Notes: generated by a model not told the origin, from the sequence alone. Shown: positions 28,277 to 37,472, counted from the stretch's first letter. The stretch: DNA of 64,000 nt from Mesopusillimonas faecipullorum (GCF_020539505.1 NZ_JACDXW010000002.1:248001-312000), one strand, 5' to 3'. Translations and numbers: made by a program.

Positions 28277-29647
28277 TTAGCCCACTTGGAATTGCGCCTC
28301 TGGGTAGCTGACGCGGTTGCGTGCACGCATGCTTAAGCTATATACCAAGGTTAGCGGCCCAATACGCCCTATGAACATCAGGGCCATCACCAGGGTTTGA
28401 CTGAAAGCATTCAGCTCGCCGGTGTGGGTGCGGCTTAGGCCCGTGGTGCTAAGCGCCGACACCACTTCGAAGGCCAGATTCAGAAAATCGCCCTTGGGCT
28501 CAAGCAGCGTCATGAGCAGTGTTGCCCCAAAGGCCAGCGCGGTGGTTAACAGCAGCAGGGCCAGCGCTTTGTAGACCAGTTCGCTGGGTACGGTGCGTTT
28601 GAGCAGCACAACGTCGGACCGCCCACGCAAGTAGCTGTAGGCGGCGGCCAGCAAAATGATGAAGGTGCCGATTTTGATGCCGCTGGCGGTGCTAAGCGAG
28701 CCCCCGCCTATAAACATCAGGCCCATCAGTATCATGGTGCTGCCATGGGTAAGGTGGGCCGGCTCTATGGCCTGAAAACCCGCGGTACGGGCAGCAATGG
28801 TTTGCAGCCAGGCTGCCATGGCTTGATCATGCACCGATAAATTGGCCAGGGTAAGCGGGTTGCGGTGCTCTAGCAGCCACAGCGCGGCAAAGGCCAATAA
28901 ATTAAGCAGCACAGTCGCAAAAATAATAAGCTTTGAATAGGCGCTTAACTTACGCCAACTGCGCTTGCGCCAACAGTCGTCCAGCACGGAAAACCCCAGC
29001 CCGCCCAAAATGATCAATCCGGTGGTCAGCAAGATGACCAGGGTTGCGTCTAGGTGATGATCAAGATGGGTGCCTGTCAGGCTCATCCCGGCGTTGTTGA
29101 ACGCCATGATGGTATGAAAAGCCGCATGGCCCATGGCCTCCAGGGGGCCAAGGTCTATCGCCCAGTAGGCGGTCAGCACAGCAAAGGCCAGCAGTTCTAT
29201 GGCCAAGGCCATTTTGAACACGAACAGCGCCGTATCGTTCAGGCGCGTGACGCTGGTTTGATTGAAGGCCTCCATGGCCACGGTTTGATGCTGCAGGCTG
29301 ATTTTCTTGCCTAGCTTGGCTACCGCCACCAGGGCAAAGGTGACAAAGCCCAGCCCCCCCAGTTGCACCAGCAGGGCAATGATGCCCTGACCCAAGGGGG
29401 TAAATTGCGTGCTGATGTCTACGATGCTCATACCCGTAACAGTGACGGCAGCGGTGGCCGTGAACAGGGCCTGGAACAGGGTAATGGGCTGCTGATTGGA
29501 CCAGGGCAGCCATAGCGACAGGGTACCGGCCAGAATCAGAAGGGCAAAACCGCCTGCCAAGACCGTGGGCGGGCCGGCGCTGAAGCGGCCGGTGCGGCGC
29601 AGCCGTTGGTAGCTGTGGTAGGGGCGTGCAACATGGCGCAGTCTCAT
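28277..29647 (-). CDS. TrkH/KtrB-family potassium uptake channel
   Basis: Membrane-embedded, ion-conducting subunit of a Ktr/Trk-type potassium transporter. The 456 residues give about ten hydrophobic segments and the repeated membrane-pore-membrane layout of this superfamily (filter-type stretches TATAAVTVTGMSIVD, FHTIMAFNNAGMSLTG, IAARTAGFQ and VSALSTTGLS). At this length it resembles KtrB/NtpJ more than E. coli TrkH (483). It is the second gene after the TrkA-like regulator, 10 bp downstream of it, so the two form an operon. It probably serves osmotic adjustment. Confidence 0.9.
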   Translation of the reverse strand: MRLRHVARPYHSYQRLRRTGRFSAGPPTVLAGGFALLILAGTLSLWLPWSNQQPITLFQALFTATAAVTVTGMSIVDISTQFTPLGQGIIALLVQLGGLGFVTFALVAVAKLGKKISLQHQTVAMEAFNQTSVTRLNDTALFVFKMALAIELLAFAVLTAYWAIDLGPLEAMGHAAFHTIMAFNNAGMSLTGTHLDHHLDATLVILLTTGLIILGGLGFSVLDDCWRKRSWRKLSAYSKLIIFATVLLNLLAFAALWLLEHRNPLTLANLSVHDQAMAAWLQTIAARTAGFQAIEPAHLTHGSTMILMGLMFIGGGSLSTASGIKIGTFIILLAAAYSYLRGRSDVVLLKRTVPSELVYKALALLLLTTALAFGATLLMTLLEPKGDFLNLAFEVVSALSTTGLSRTHTGELNAFSQTLVMALMFIGRIGPLTLVYSLSMRARNRVSYPEAQFQVG

Positions 29648-29657
29648 GACGGTGGCT

Positions 29658-30311
29658 TCACACCAATTTAGGCGCTATGGCTTTTAGCGTACTGAGCTGG
29701 CTAAGCAGCACCAGCACGTCTTTTTTTTGTAAGGCCAGGTCTGGGCTAGGGGCCACCATAAGCTCGGCACGCCGCTTGAGCGCCACCACGTGAACCGGAG
29801 TCGGGCTGCTCTGCAAGAGTTTTTCCAGCGACTCACCTTCCAACCTTTCTGCCACATGAACTTCGACGATGAAGTCACCGTTACCCAGCGAGATATAGTC
29901 TTCGACCATGGGGTAGCTAAGCGCCTGAGCCACGCGCAGACCCATTTCCTCTTCGGGGTGGATAATGCGTTCGACCCCCAGCTTGTGCAGAATCAGGTGG
30001 TGAGCATGCGACGAGGCTTTCACCCACAAGGGGGCAATGCCCAGGCTTTTCAGGTGTACAACCGACAGCAGATTGGCTTGCAGGTCGCTTCCCATGGCCA
30101 CCAGCACCGCGTCCATGTTTTGCAGGCCCAGTTCTTCCAGCGCCTGTTTGTCGGTGGCGTCGGCAATCACCGCACGGGTGAGGTCGTCGGCGTAATGGTT
30201 GACCAGTTTGGAGTCGGAATCTACCCCTAAAACAGAATGCCCCAGCCGAATGAGTTCGTGGGCGGCAGCCGCACCGAAACGACCCAGGCCCAAAACCGCA
30301 AATTGCCCCAT
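29658..30311 (-). CDS. TrkA/KtrA-family potassium channel regulatory subunit
   Basis: Cytoplasmic RCK protein that gates the KtrB-like channel in response to bound nucleotide. It has an N-terminal RCK_N Rossmann domain (MGQFAVLGLGRFG, then VDSDSKLVNHY) and a C-terminal RCK_C domain ending in a hydrophobic LVLLSQLSTL segment. I placed the start at 30311, where the family sequence begins, rather than at the longer in-frame start 30398; this gives 217 residues, the normal KtrA size. It is transcribed first, with the channel gene directly behind. Confidence 0.9.
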   Translation of the reverse strand: MGQFAVLGLGRFGAAAAHELIRLGHSVLGVDSDSKLVNHYADDLTRAVIADATDKQALEELGLQNMDAVLVAMGSDLQANLLSVVHLKSLGIAPLWVKASSHAHHLILHKLGVERIIHPEEEMGLRVAQALSYPMVEDYISLGNGDFIVEVHVAERLEGESLEKLLQSSPTPVHVVALKRRAELMVAPSPDLALQKKDVLVLLSQLSTLKAIAPKLV

Positions 30312-30468
30312 GTGTCGACCCTCGTAGAGTAGCGATGCTAGAGCACGCGAGTATAGAAGGCGCGGCAGACTTGGTAAATGGGAACCTAGCGTGCGCAATT
30401 TATGTTAATTTCGTTAACCTAGGGTTTACCTTGGTTTTTCCTACTCTTTTCGGGGTACCGCATTTTTC

Positions 30469-31533
30469 ATGGTTACATTGTTTGATCCGGTCCAGCTTGG
30501 GGCCATAGAGTTGCAAAATCGCATCGTCATGGCTCCGTTAACACGCACGCGCGCGGCGCCTGGGCGTGTGCCGAATCAGCTGATGCGCCAGTATTACAGC
30601 CAGCGCGCCTCGGCAGGCCTGATTCTTACCGAAGCCACGTCTATTACGCCGCAAGGTGTGGGTTACTACAACACTCCGGGCATTTGGTGCCATAACCAAG
30701 TGCTGGGGTGGCGCCAAATCACCGACGCCGTACACGAGCGTGGCGGCAAAATCTTTTTGCAGCTTTGGCACGTGGGCCGGGTTTCCGACCCCGAGCACCT
30801 GAACGGTGAAATTCCCGTGGCGCCCAGCGCGATTGCTTGTGAAGGCCACGTCAGCCAAATGCGCCCCATGCGCAACTACGTGGTGCCACGCGCCTTGCGC
30901 ACCGAAGAACTGCCCGGCATCGTCAACGACTATGTGCAGGCTGCGCGTAATGCCCGCGAAGCCGGTTTTGATGGTGTGGAAATCCACGCTGCCAATGGCT
31001 ATCTTATCGACCAGTTCCTGCACGATGGCTCGAATCAGCGTACCGATGCCTATGGCGGCTCTGTTGCCAATCGCGCCCGCTTGCTGATGGAAGTGGTAGA
31101 CGGCTGCGTGGCGGTGTGGGGTGCGGATAGGGTGGCGGTGCATTTGTCGCCTCGTGGCACGGTACATAGCATGTCCGACAGCAACCCAGCCGAGCTGTTC
31201 TCGTATGTGGCCAGCGAACTTGGCCGCCGTCAGCTGGCTTTCTTGTTTGTGCGCGAAGCTTTTGGCCCCGAAAGCCTGCTGCCTGAAATCAAGCGTCTGT
31301 TTGGCGGGCCCGTCATCGCCAACCAAGATATCGACGCCGGCACCGGCGAGCAATTGCTGCAGCAAGGCGTGGCCGACGCCATTTCGTTTGGTCGTGCGTT
31401 TATTTCCAACCCCGACCTGGTTGAGCGCTTGCGCACAGGGGCCGAGTTGAACAAAGGTGACTCCAGCACCTTTTATGGCGATGGCCCTCAGGGTTATACC
31501 GACTACCCCGCCTTGCCCGAAAGCAATATCTAG
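30469..31533 (+). CDS. Old yellow enzyme-type alkene reductase (NemA-like)
   Basis: FMN-dependent NAD(P)H reductase of 354 residues acting on activated alkenes, nitro compounds or quinones. The barrel begins LFDPVQLGAIELQNRIVMAPLTRTRA. It carries LQLWHVGRVS, HAANGYLIDQFLHD with its substrate-binding His/Asn, and the phosphate-binding ISFGRAFISNPDL. It is transcribed divergently from the trkA-like gene. Between them GTTAA (30404-30408) and TTAAC (30414-30418) form a small inverted repeat that might bind a regulator; no NemR gene is near. Function is clear at family level, the natural substrate is not. Confidence 0.9.
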   Translation: MVTLFDPVQLGAIELQNRIVMAPLTRTRAAPGRVPNQLMRQYYSQRASAGLILTEATSITPQGVGYYNTPGIWCHNQVLGWRQITDAVHERGGKIFLQLWHVGRVSDPEHLNGEIPVAPSAIACEGHVSQMRPMRNYVVPRALRTEELPGIVNDYVQAARNAREAGFDGVEIHAANGYLIDQFLHDGSNQRTDAYGGSVANRARLLMEVVDGCVAVWGADRVAVHLSPRGTVHSMSDSNPAELFSYVASELGRRQLAFLFVREAFGPESLLPEIKRLFGGPVIANQDIDAGTGEQLLQQGVADAISFGRAFISNPDLVERLRTGAELNKGDSSTFYGDGPQGYTDYPALPESNI

Positions 31534-31592
31534 GCGGGTTTGCCGCTTGCTTAAGGCTTTGCCATAAAATCGCAGATCCACAGGAGATCAGC

Positions 31593-32039
31593 ATGAAAAA
31601 AATAGCAGCGGCAATGGCGCTTGCCGCCTTGGCGGGGTGTGCAATGGGTATCACCGATAGCTCACCGCATCTTAACTACGAAGTCGATCGGCCATATCAG
31701 GTTGTGCACGATCGCGCAGTTCACCAGGCTGAAGAATGCATGCAGGGCGTGCGCAACTTCGAAGACCGGCTTTCGAATATTCGCGAGCCGCGCCGCAGCG
31801 AGTTTCGCATCAGCGAAAACGTCAGTGCCGACGCCAGGCAAGGCGAAGTCTTGGTTAGCGACCCGCTGACCGGCGTAGTGGTGGCACGCACGCAATGGCG
31901 CGCCCTGGGCCCCGACCGCACCGCAGTCACTCAGGCGGTGTGGGGTAGGGGCACGTGGGACGGCAAAACCTTGCACGCCATGGAGCAATCCATCTTGATG
32001 GATGCCTCGGTTTGCACCGTGTACAAGATTGCTGAATAA
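31593..32039 (+). CDS. Small predicted lipoprotein of unknown function
   Basis: 148 residues. It has a basic N-terminus (MKKIAAAM), a short hydrophobic stretch and a lipobox-like LAGC, so it is probably anchored to a membrane as a lipoprotein. The mature part has three cysteines and a positively charged middle (REPRRSEFRIS) but no domain I recognise. AGGAGATC upstream is a good ribosome-binding site. It stands alone between the alkene reductase and the convergent thioesterase gene. Confidence 0.75.
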   Translation: MKKIAAAMALAALAGCAMGITDSSPHLNYEVDRPYQVVHDRAVHQAEECMQGVRNFEDRLSNIREPRRSEFRISENVSADARQGEVLVSDPLTGVVVARTQWRALGPDRTAVTQAVWGRGTWDGKTLHAMEQSILMDASVCTVYKIAE

Positions 32040-32063
32040 AGCTGGGCCTGACGGCTGCTGCTT

Positions 32064-32513
32064 TTAGCAGGGCCGCCCTGGGCGCGGCCGCACGATTTTG
32101 AAGGTGGCCGTAGCGGTGGCCAAGACATTGCCTTGTTCGTCCAGGGCCTGGCCATCGCAGAACGACAAAGAGCCACCCAAACGCAAACAGCGTGCTTCGA
32201 TGATGACGTCGCCCATGGCTGGCGACAAAAAATGCGTGCTCATGTCTATGGTGGCCATGCCGCAATCGGGCGCATGGGCACGTGCCGCAGCGCTAAGGGT
32301 AAAGTCCAGCGCACTCATCAAGGCGCCACCATGCACGGCGCCACGGCTGTTCAGCAGCTCTGGCCGGGCCGTCAGGCGGGTGCGCACGACTTCGGGGGTA
32401 AAGGTGTCGGGCACCAAACCCAGAAACTGCATAAAGGGAATATGCAGGCCAAAGTAATCAATGGCCTGTTCTTGTTGCGCCTGCTGGGTTTGCTGTTTTT
32501 GCTGCGGGCTCAT
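32064..32513 (-). CDS. PaaI-family hotdog-fold thioesterase
   Basis: 149 residues with the 4HBT hotdog pattern: an N-terminal helix with FMQFLGLVPD, then NSRGAVHGGALMSALDFTLS, in which the Asn/His-Gly-Gly segment and Asp mark the acyl-CoA site, and a later STHFLSPAMGDVIIEARCLRLG strand pair. Such proteins hydrolyse acyl-CoA or aryl-CoA thioesters. The gene overlaps the end of yqeY by four bases (ATGA), so they are co-transcribed; no functional link between the two is known to me. The precise substrate is unknown. Confidence 0.85.
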   Translation of the reverse strand: MSPQQKQQTQQAQQEQAIDYFGLHIPFMQFLGLVPDTFTPEVVRTRLTARPELLNSRGAVHGGALMSALDFTLSAAARAHAPDCGMATIDMSTHFLSPAMGDVIIEARCLRLGGSLSFCDGQALDEQGNVLATATATFKIVRPRPGRPC

Positions 32514-32971
32514 GCGCTAAGTTTGGCTTTGACGCGTGCCGACACCAAAGACATATCGGCCTTACCGGCCAAAGCCTGCTTAACCAGACCCATGACCTTG
32601 CCCATGGCCGCAGGGCCGCTAACCCCTTGAGCACTGACTTCGTCTAGTGCGGCTTGAACGGCGGCGTCGACTTCAGCTTCGGAGGCTTGCGCAGGCAGGA
32701 ACTCTTGCAAAATATCGAGTTCGGCTTGTTCTTGCTGGGCCGATTCGGTACGCCCGGCTTGCTGAAACGCGGCAATGGATTCGCGGCGTTGCTTGACTTG
32801 CTTTTCAACAATGGCAAGGATCTGGGCGTCGTCCAGCGTGGTGCGTTCGTCGATTTCTTTTTGCTTGATGGCGGCTTGCACCAAACGCAAAGTACCCAGG
32901 CGCGCGCTGTCTTTGGCGCGCATGGCGGATTTAACGGCGTCGCTGATTTGGGCGGCGAGCTGAGTGCTCAT
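32510..32971 (-). CDS. yqeY: GatB/YqeY domain protein
   Basis: A 153-residue all-helical protein that resembles the tail domain of the GatB amidotransferase subunit. Seen are MSTQLAAQISDAVKSAMRAKD, LRLVQAAIKQKEIDER, a Q-rich helix with FLPAQASEAEVDAAV, and GKVMGLVKQALAGKAD near the end, which is a hallmark of YqeY. Many betaproteobacteria carry it near rpsU/dnaG; here it is between pbpG and a thioesterase gene. The start at 32971 gives the normal family size; a longer frame begins at 33082 but its extra residues look non-coding. Confidence 0.9.
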   Translation of the reverse strand: MSTQLAAQISDAVKSAMRAKDSARLGTLRLVQAAIKQKEIDERTTLDDAQILAIVEKQVKQRRESIAAFQQAGRTESAQQEQAELDILQEFLPAQASEAEVDAAVQAALDEVSAQGVSGPAAMGKVMGLVKQALAGKADMSLVSARVKAKLSA

Positions 32972-32996
32972 GGCTGGATTCCTCAAAACCTTTATT

Positions 32997-33887
32997 TTAC
33001 AAGCTGGCGATGAGGTCGGATTTTTCGAAGAATTGACGCAGACGAGAGGCGTCGCCAAAGCGTGATGCGTAGCCGTCGGCATTAAGCAGTACGAAGGCTA
33101 AATCACGGCCATCGATATTGGCCACCATGACCAAACATTGGCCGGCTTCGTTGATGAACCCGGTTTTAGAAACCTTGATGCGCCAGCTGTCGCTTTTGAT
33201 AAGGCGGTTGGTGTTGTTGTAGTTGAGTTGCCGCCCATTGGGCAAAGAAACCTTGTAGGTGTCGCTGACGCTGAGGCTGCGCAGCGGCGCCTGCTGAGAG
33301 ACGGCCCGCAGCAGTTTGACCAAATCTTTAGGTGTGGAAACGTTGTCTTCGGAAAGACCGGTTGGGTCGACAAAATGGGTGTCGCGCATGCCTAACGCCC
33401 GCGCTTTGTCGTTCATGGCGCGTACAAAAGCCTGCATGCCGCCCGGGTGGTAGCGGCCCAAAGCATGGGCGGCGCGGTTTTCAGAAGACATGAGAGCTAG
33501 GTGCAGCATGTCGTTGCGCGACAACTGCGTGCCTACGCTAAGCCGCGAGCGCGAATGGCGCAGGCGGTCTATGTCGTGATCGGCGATTTTGATCTGGCCG
33601 TCCATAGGTAGGCCGGATTCAACCACCACCAGGGCTGTCATGAGTTTGGTAATAGAGGCAATAGGGCGGGCCTGGTTGCCGCCTTTTTCGTACAGCACCT
33701 GGGCGCTTTGCAGGTCGAGCACCAAAACGGCTTCGGAACGCAATGCCGGCGCGGCTTGGGCCGTGCCGCTGATAAGCAGTGCCATACCCAGCGCGGCTGC
33801 GCTTTTGCGCCAAGCGGCTTTAAGAAGGCCAAATGCCTGGCGCAGGGGGGTAAGAGACTTTTGAGACGGGCAGGAAGAGGGCGTCAT
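32997..33887 (-). CDS. pbpG: D-alanyl-D-alanine endopeptidase, PbpG (PBP7) type
   Basis: A periplasmic serine peptidase that cuts D-Ala-mDAP cross-links in peptidoglycan. It has a hydrophobic signal segment at about residues 28-46 ending TAQA, then the penicillin-binding motifs SITK (Ser78, Lys81), SEN (135-137) and KTG in VSKTGFINEAG. At 296 residues it lacks the C-terminal amphipathic tail of DacA-type carboxypeptidases, which favours PbpG. It is transcribed divergently from the thiolase operon. Confidence 0.88.
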   Translation of the reverse strand: MTPSSCPSQKSLTPLRQAFGLLKAAWRKSAAALGMALLISGTAQAAPALRSEAVLVLDLQSAQVLYEKGGNQARPIASITKLMTALVVVESGLPMDGQIKIADHDIDRLRHSRSRLSVGTQLSRNDMLHLALMSSENRAAHALGRYHPGGMQAFVRAMNDKARALGMRDTHFVDPTGLSEDNVSTPKDLVKLLRAVSQQAPLRSLSVSDTYKVSLPNGRQLNYNNTNRLIKSDSWRIKVSKTGFINEAGQCLVMVANIDGRDLAFVLLNADGYASRFGDASRLRQFFEKSDLIASL

Positions 33888-34057
33888 GACCGGTTTTTGC
33901 GCAGGAGGGTTCGAGAGTTGCGCAATTATATCGAAAGCACGTCAAGTAAACAACATAAGATATTGAGTTGTAAGGTATTTTTAAGTAGAAATACTGACTT
34001 AAGCGGAAACCCGAAGTTACGCACAAAATCAAGGCTCTTAGGGCCGCTATGTGGTGT

Positions 34058-34080
34058 AATAGGTTGCCTGGCAACCTATT
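34058..34080. promoter_or_regulatory. Perfect palindrome, candidate operator of the thiolase-transporter operon
   Basis: AATAGGTTGCC (34058-34068) and GGCAACCTATT (34070-34080) are exact reverse complements around a single T. The site lies 34 bp before the thiolase ATG and 170 bp from the divergent pbpG start. Size and symmetry are typical of a dimeric repressor site (TetR, GntR or MarR type); no regulator gene is adjacent in this window. An mRNA hairpin is the alternative, but no T-run follows. Confidence 0.55.
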
Positions 34081-34114
34081 GGGCCAGACCGGATACGAAA
34101 ACAGAGGAGCAGTC

Positions 34115-35323
34115 ATGAACAAAGAAGTGGTTATTCCCTACGGCGCCTATTGGTCTACGCCCTTCGTGCGTTGGCAGGGCAGCCTGTCACACTTGCATAG
34201 CTTGCACCTGGCTGCGCATGTGGCCCAGGCCGAGCTCGGGCGCCGCGGTATAGACCTCAAAGCCATAGACAGCGGCATATTAGGCACTACTGTGCCGCAA
34301 AAAGGCGCGTTTTACGGCGTGCCATGGGTAACGGGGCGCATGGGCGCCACGCATATTCCGGGCACCATCGTTAACCAGGCCTGCGCCACCAGCGTGCGCG
34401 GCATGCAAGTGGCCCAATCCGAAGTGCAAACCGGGCAGTCCGATGTGGTGCTGGCCTTGATGGCCGACCGCATTTCCAACGGCCCTCATGTGTTTTACCC
34501 CGCTCCCTCGCAACCGGGCGGCACCGGCGACAGCGAAAACTGGGTACTCGACAGCTTCAACTGCGACCCGCTTACCGGCTTGGCCATGGTGCAAACCGCC
34601 GAGAACGTCGCCAAGGAATACGGCATAGCCACGCAAGAACAGCACGACTGGGTGCTGTGCCGCTACGAGCAATATCAAGACGCGCTGGCTAACGATTCGG
34701 CATTCTTGAAGCGCTTCATGAGCTTGCCCTTCGAGGTGCCCGATGCCCGCCTGCGTAAAACGGTTACCACCCTGACGGGTGATGAAGGCATTACCGCCAC
34801 TACACAAGAAGGTTTGGCTCGTTTAAAGCCCGTATTACCCGATGGCACGGTCACGTTTGGCGGCCAAACCCATCCTGCCGACGGCAATGCCGGCATGATC
34901 TTTACTTCGCGCGAGCGCCTGGCCGAATTCACCAGCCGTCCCGAACTGCTGATCACGGTAACGGCCATTGCACAATCGCGTGTAGAGCCCGGCTTCATGC
35001 CCAAGGCCCCGGTGCCCGCCGCTCAAAAGGCGCTTAAGGCCGCCGGCCTGGAAATAGCCCAGATCGACGCCATCAAAACGCACAACCCCTTTATCGTCAA
35101 CGATATCGTCATGGGCCGCGAAATGGGCCTTACCGCACAGCAATTCAATAACTTTGGTTGCTCGCTGGTCTGGGGGCATCCGCAAGGGCCTACGGGCTTG
35201 CGCTCGGTCATCGAACTTATCGAGATCCTGGTGATGCGTGGTGGTGGTAACGGGCTGTATACTGGCTGCGCCGCGGGTGACACAGCCATGGCACTGGTCA
35301 TCAACGTCAAGGAAGCTAAATAA
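34115..35323 (+). CDS. Thiolase-family acetyl-CoA acyltransferase
   Basis: 402 residues with the two-halved thiolase fold. The acyl-accepting Cys is in NQACATS; other catalytic residues are the His of THNPF, the His of CSLVWGHPQGPTG and the Cys of YTGCAAGDTAMAL. AGAGGAG six bases before ATG 34115 fixes the start. The sequence is somewhat divergent from FadA/PhaA: for example the usual GGAIALGHP is replaced by CSLVWGHP. Its partner gene, 24 bp downstream, is a betaine/choline/carnitine transporter, so the substrate may come from a quaternary-amine catabolite; this link is inference. Confidence 0.85.
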   Translation: MNKEVVIPYGAYWSTPFVRWQGSLSHLHSLHLAAHVAQAELGRRGIDLKAIDSGILGTTVPQKGAFYGVPWVTGRMGATHIPGTIVNQACATSVRGMQVAQSEVQTGQSDVVLALMADRISNGPHVFYPAPSQPGGTGDSENWVLDSFNCDPLTGLAMVQTAENVAKEYGIATQEQHDWVLCRYEQYQDALANDSAFLKRFMSLPFEVPDARLRKTVTTLTGDEGITATTQEGLARLKPVLPDGTVTFGGQTHPADGNAGMIFTSRERLAEFTSRPELLITVTAIAQSRVEPGFMPKAPVPAAQKALKAAGLEIAQIDAIKTHNPFIVNDIVMGREMGLTAQQFNNFGCSLVWGHPQGPTGLRSVIELIEILVMRGGGNGLYTGCAAGDTAMALVINVKEAK

Positions 35324-35347
35324 TTTTAAAGAAGGAGCCTGGGCAGC

Positions 35348-37345
35348 ATGACTGAAGACTCAAGTAAACGTCCTCATTTTCTTAGCCGGGTTCATCCGCC
35401 GGTGTTTTATCCGGCAACCGGAATTCTGCTTGCCCTGGCCCTTTTAGCCTCTGTGTTTCGCGACGAGGCGCAGACTGTCTTTGCCGCAGTACAGGGCTGG
35501 ATCGTTACCAATGTAGGCTGGGTCTATATCTTGGTGGTGGCCCTTATTTTGCTGGTCACCATTTACTGTATGGTCAGCCGCATAGGTAACATCAAGCTGG
35601 GGCCCGACCACAGTAAGCCCGATTACACCAACAGTACTTGGTTTGCCATGCTGTTTTGTGCGGGCATGGGCATAGGCCTGATGTTCTTCGGGGTGGCCGA
35701 GCCGCTGATGCACATGCTGTCACCGCCCGTGGGCGAGGGTGGCACCGCGGCGGCGGCCCGCGAAGCCATCAAAATTACCTTTTTCCATTGGGGCCTGCAC
35801 GCCTGGGCCATCTACGCCATTGTGGCGTTGATACTGGCTTTGTTCGCCTATCGACATGGCCTGCCGCTTACCTTGCGCTCGGCCTTATACCCGCTTATCG
35901 GCGAGCGCATCTATGGGCCCATTGGCCACATGGTAGATGTGTTTGCCGTGGTCAGCACCGTGCTAGGGGTGGCTACCTCGCTGGGTTTCGGCGTGTTGCA
36001 GATGAACGCCGGCCTTCAGTTTTTGTTCGGCATCGAAATCTCCATAGGTGTACAGGTCATTCTGATCATCATCGCTACGGCATTGGCCACCATGTCAGTG
36101 ATGGTGGGCTTGGATAAAGGCATACGGCGCTTGTCCGAATTCAACATGATTCTGGCCGTGCTGCTTTTGCTGTTCGTGCTGGTCATGGGCCCCACGGTGT
36201 TTTTGCTGCAGGCCTATGTGCAAAATACCGGCGCCTATTTGTCGCAGTTGGTGCAAAAAACCTTCAACCTTTATGCCTACAACCACAGCGACTGGCTGGG
36301 CGGCTGGACGCTCTTTTATTGGGGCTGGTGGCTGTCGTGGTCGCCATTTGTCGGAATGTTCATTGCGCGCATTTCGCGCGGTCGCTCTATCCGTGAGTTC
36401 CTGGGGGGCATGCTGTTCGTGCCGGTAGGCTTTACCTTCTTGTGGATGACCGTATTTGGCGATAGCGCCATCGACCTGGTCTTGGGTGAGGGCGTCACCG
36501 AACTGGCCGAGATTACCCAGAAAGACAGCTCGCTGGCCTTGTTCGTATTCTTGCAGCAGTTTCCATTTTCAGAAGTGATGTCGGGGCTGGCCATTACCAT
36601 GGTGCTGGTCTTTTTTGTTACCTCGGCTGACTCCGGTGCACTGGTGGTCGACATGCTGGCCTCGGGTGGCCGCGAAAACACCTTTGCTTGGCAGCGCCTG
36701 TTCTGGTCTATTGGTATTGGGGCCATGGCCATTGCACTGCTATTGGCCGACGGCTTGCAAGCCTTGCAAACTGCCACCTTAGCCAGTGCCTTACCTTTTA
36801 GCTTGGTGCTGGTGGCGGCGGTGTGGGGCTTGCTTAAAGCCCTGCAGGCCGACGTAACCAAGTACACTACCAACGATGTCGTGCCTTTGTCGCGGCCTTC
36901 GTCGGGCGATGGCGGCGATTGGCATGCACGCCTGCGCGGCATGATGAGCTTCCCGCGCCGCGCCCATGTACAGCGTTTTATCGAAGAAGTCGTTCAACCT
37001 GCTTGCCAAGAGGTGGTGGAAGAGTTGGCCAAGCAGGGTGTGCAGGCCGAGTTCCGTTCAGGCAAAGACGGCATGGTGGGCTTTCAGGTCATGCACGACA
37101 AAGAGGTAGACTTTATTTACGAAGTGCACCCGCGCGCTTACTTGCAGCCTTCCTTCATAGGTTCGCCCACCAACACGGCTGAAGATAGCGAAGACAATGA
37201 AGCCCGTAAGTATTTTCGTGCCGAGGTCTACCTGAAAGAAGGTGGCCAAAACTACGACATCATGGGCTGGCGTCGCCAAGATGTGATCAACGATATTCTC
37301 GACCAATACGAACGCCACCTGCATTTCTTGCATTTGCTGCGCTAG
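35348..37345 (+). CDS. betT: BCCT-family transporter (BetT-like)
   Basis: A sodium- or proton-coupled transporter for choline, glycine betaine or carnitine with 12 membrane helices over residues about 15-510. The family signature is seen as FYWGWWLSWSPFVGMFIARISRGR. The preceding GWT segment and the later VTSADSGALVVDMLASGG also fit. The last roughly 150 residues form a soluble cytoplasmic domain like that of osmoregulated BetT. The total (665) matches E. coli BetT (677). GAAGGAG precedes ATG 35348. It ends in a strong intrinsic terminator. Substrate is not determined by the sequence alone. Confidence 0.9.
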   Translation: MTEDSSKRPHFLSRVHPPVFYPATGILLALALLASVFRDEAQTVFAAVQGWIVTNVGWVYILVVALILLVTIYCMVSRIGNIKLGPDHSKPDYTNSTWFAMLFCAGMGIGLMFFGVAEPLMHMLSPPVGEGGTAAAAREAIKITFFHWGLHAWAIYAIVALILALFAYRHGLPLTLRSALYPLIGERIYGPIGHMVDVFAVVSTVLGVATSLGFGVLQMNAGLQFLFGIEISIGVQVILIIIATALATMSVMVGLDKGIRRLSEFNMILAVLLLLFVLVMGPTVFLLQAYVQNTGAYLSQLVQKTFNLYAYNHSDWLGGWTLFYWGWWLSWSPFVGMFIARISRGRSIREFLGGMLFVPVGFTFLWMTVFGDSAIDLVLGEGVTELAEITQKDSSLALFVFLQQFPFSEVMSGLAITMVLVFFVTSADSGALVVDMLASGGRENTFAWQRLFWSIGIGAMAIALLLADGLQALQTATLASALPFSLVLVAAVWGLLKALQADVTKYTTNDVVPLSRPSSGDGGDWHARLRGMMSFPRRAHVQRFIEEVVQPACQEVVEELAKQGVQAEFRSGKDGMVGFQVMHDKEVDFIYEVHPRAYLQPSFIGSPTNTAEDSEDNEARKYFRAEVYLKEGGQNYDIMGWRRQDVINDILDQYERHLHFLHLLR

Positions 37346-37360
37346 GCGTAGAAGTAAACA

Positions 37361-37391
37361 GGGGCTCAGTTGAACTGAGCCCTTTTTTTTT
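37361..37391 (+). terminator. Intrinsic terminator after the BCCT transporter gene
   Basis: GGGCTCAGTT (37362-37371) pairs perfectly with AACTGAGCCC (37373-37382) and is followed at once by nine T. It closes the thiolase-transporter operon 16 bp after the stop codon. Confidence 0.9.
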
Positions 37392-37411
37392 AGTTGGGGT
37401 TTTCTGGCGGA

Positions 37412-37435
37412 TTTGATCTGTTTGACCTGTTGATG
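37412..37435 (+). repeat. Tandem 9-bp repeats before the RES/Xre toxin-antitoxin genes
   Basis: TTTGATCTG (37412-37420) is followed directly by TTTGACCTG (37421-37429) and then a partial TTGATG. The spacing places three similar half-sites on nearly one face of the helix per turn. The position, 38 bp before the antitoxin start, suits autoregulation by the antitoxin. This is an inference from location only. Confidence 0.45.
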
Positions 37436-37472
37436 TAAATTCTAATCAATATAGGCGGAAGGAGTTCGCATC

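Noticed and set aside
30538-31581. Minus-strand open frame of 347 codons opposite the old yellow enzyme gene
   Set aside because: Antisense shadow; the plus strand encodes a complete family protein with all expected motifs.
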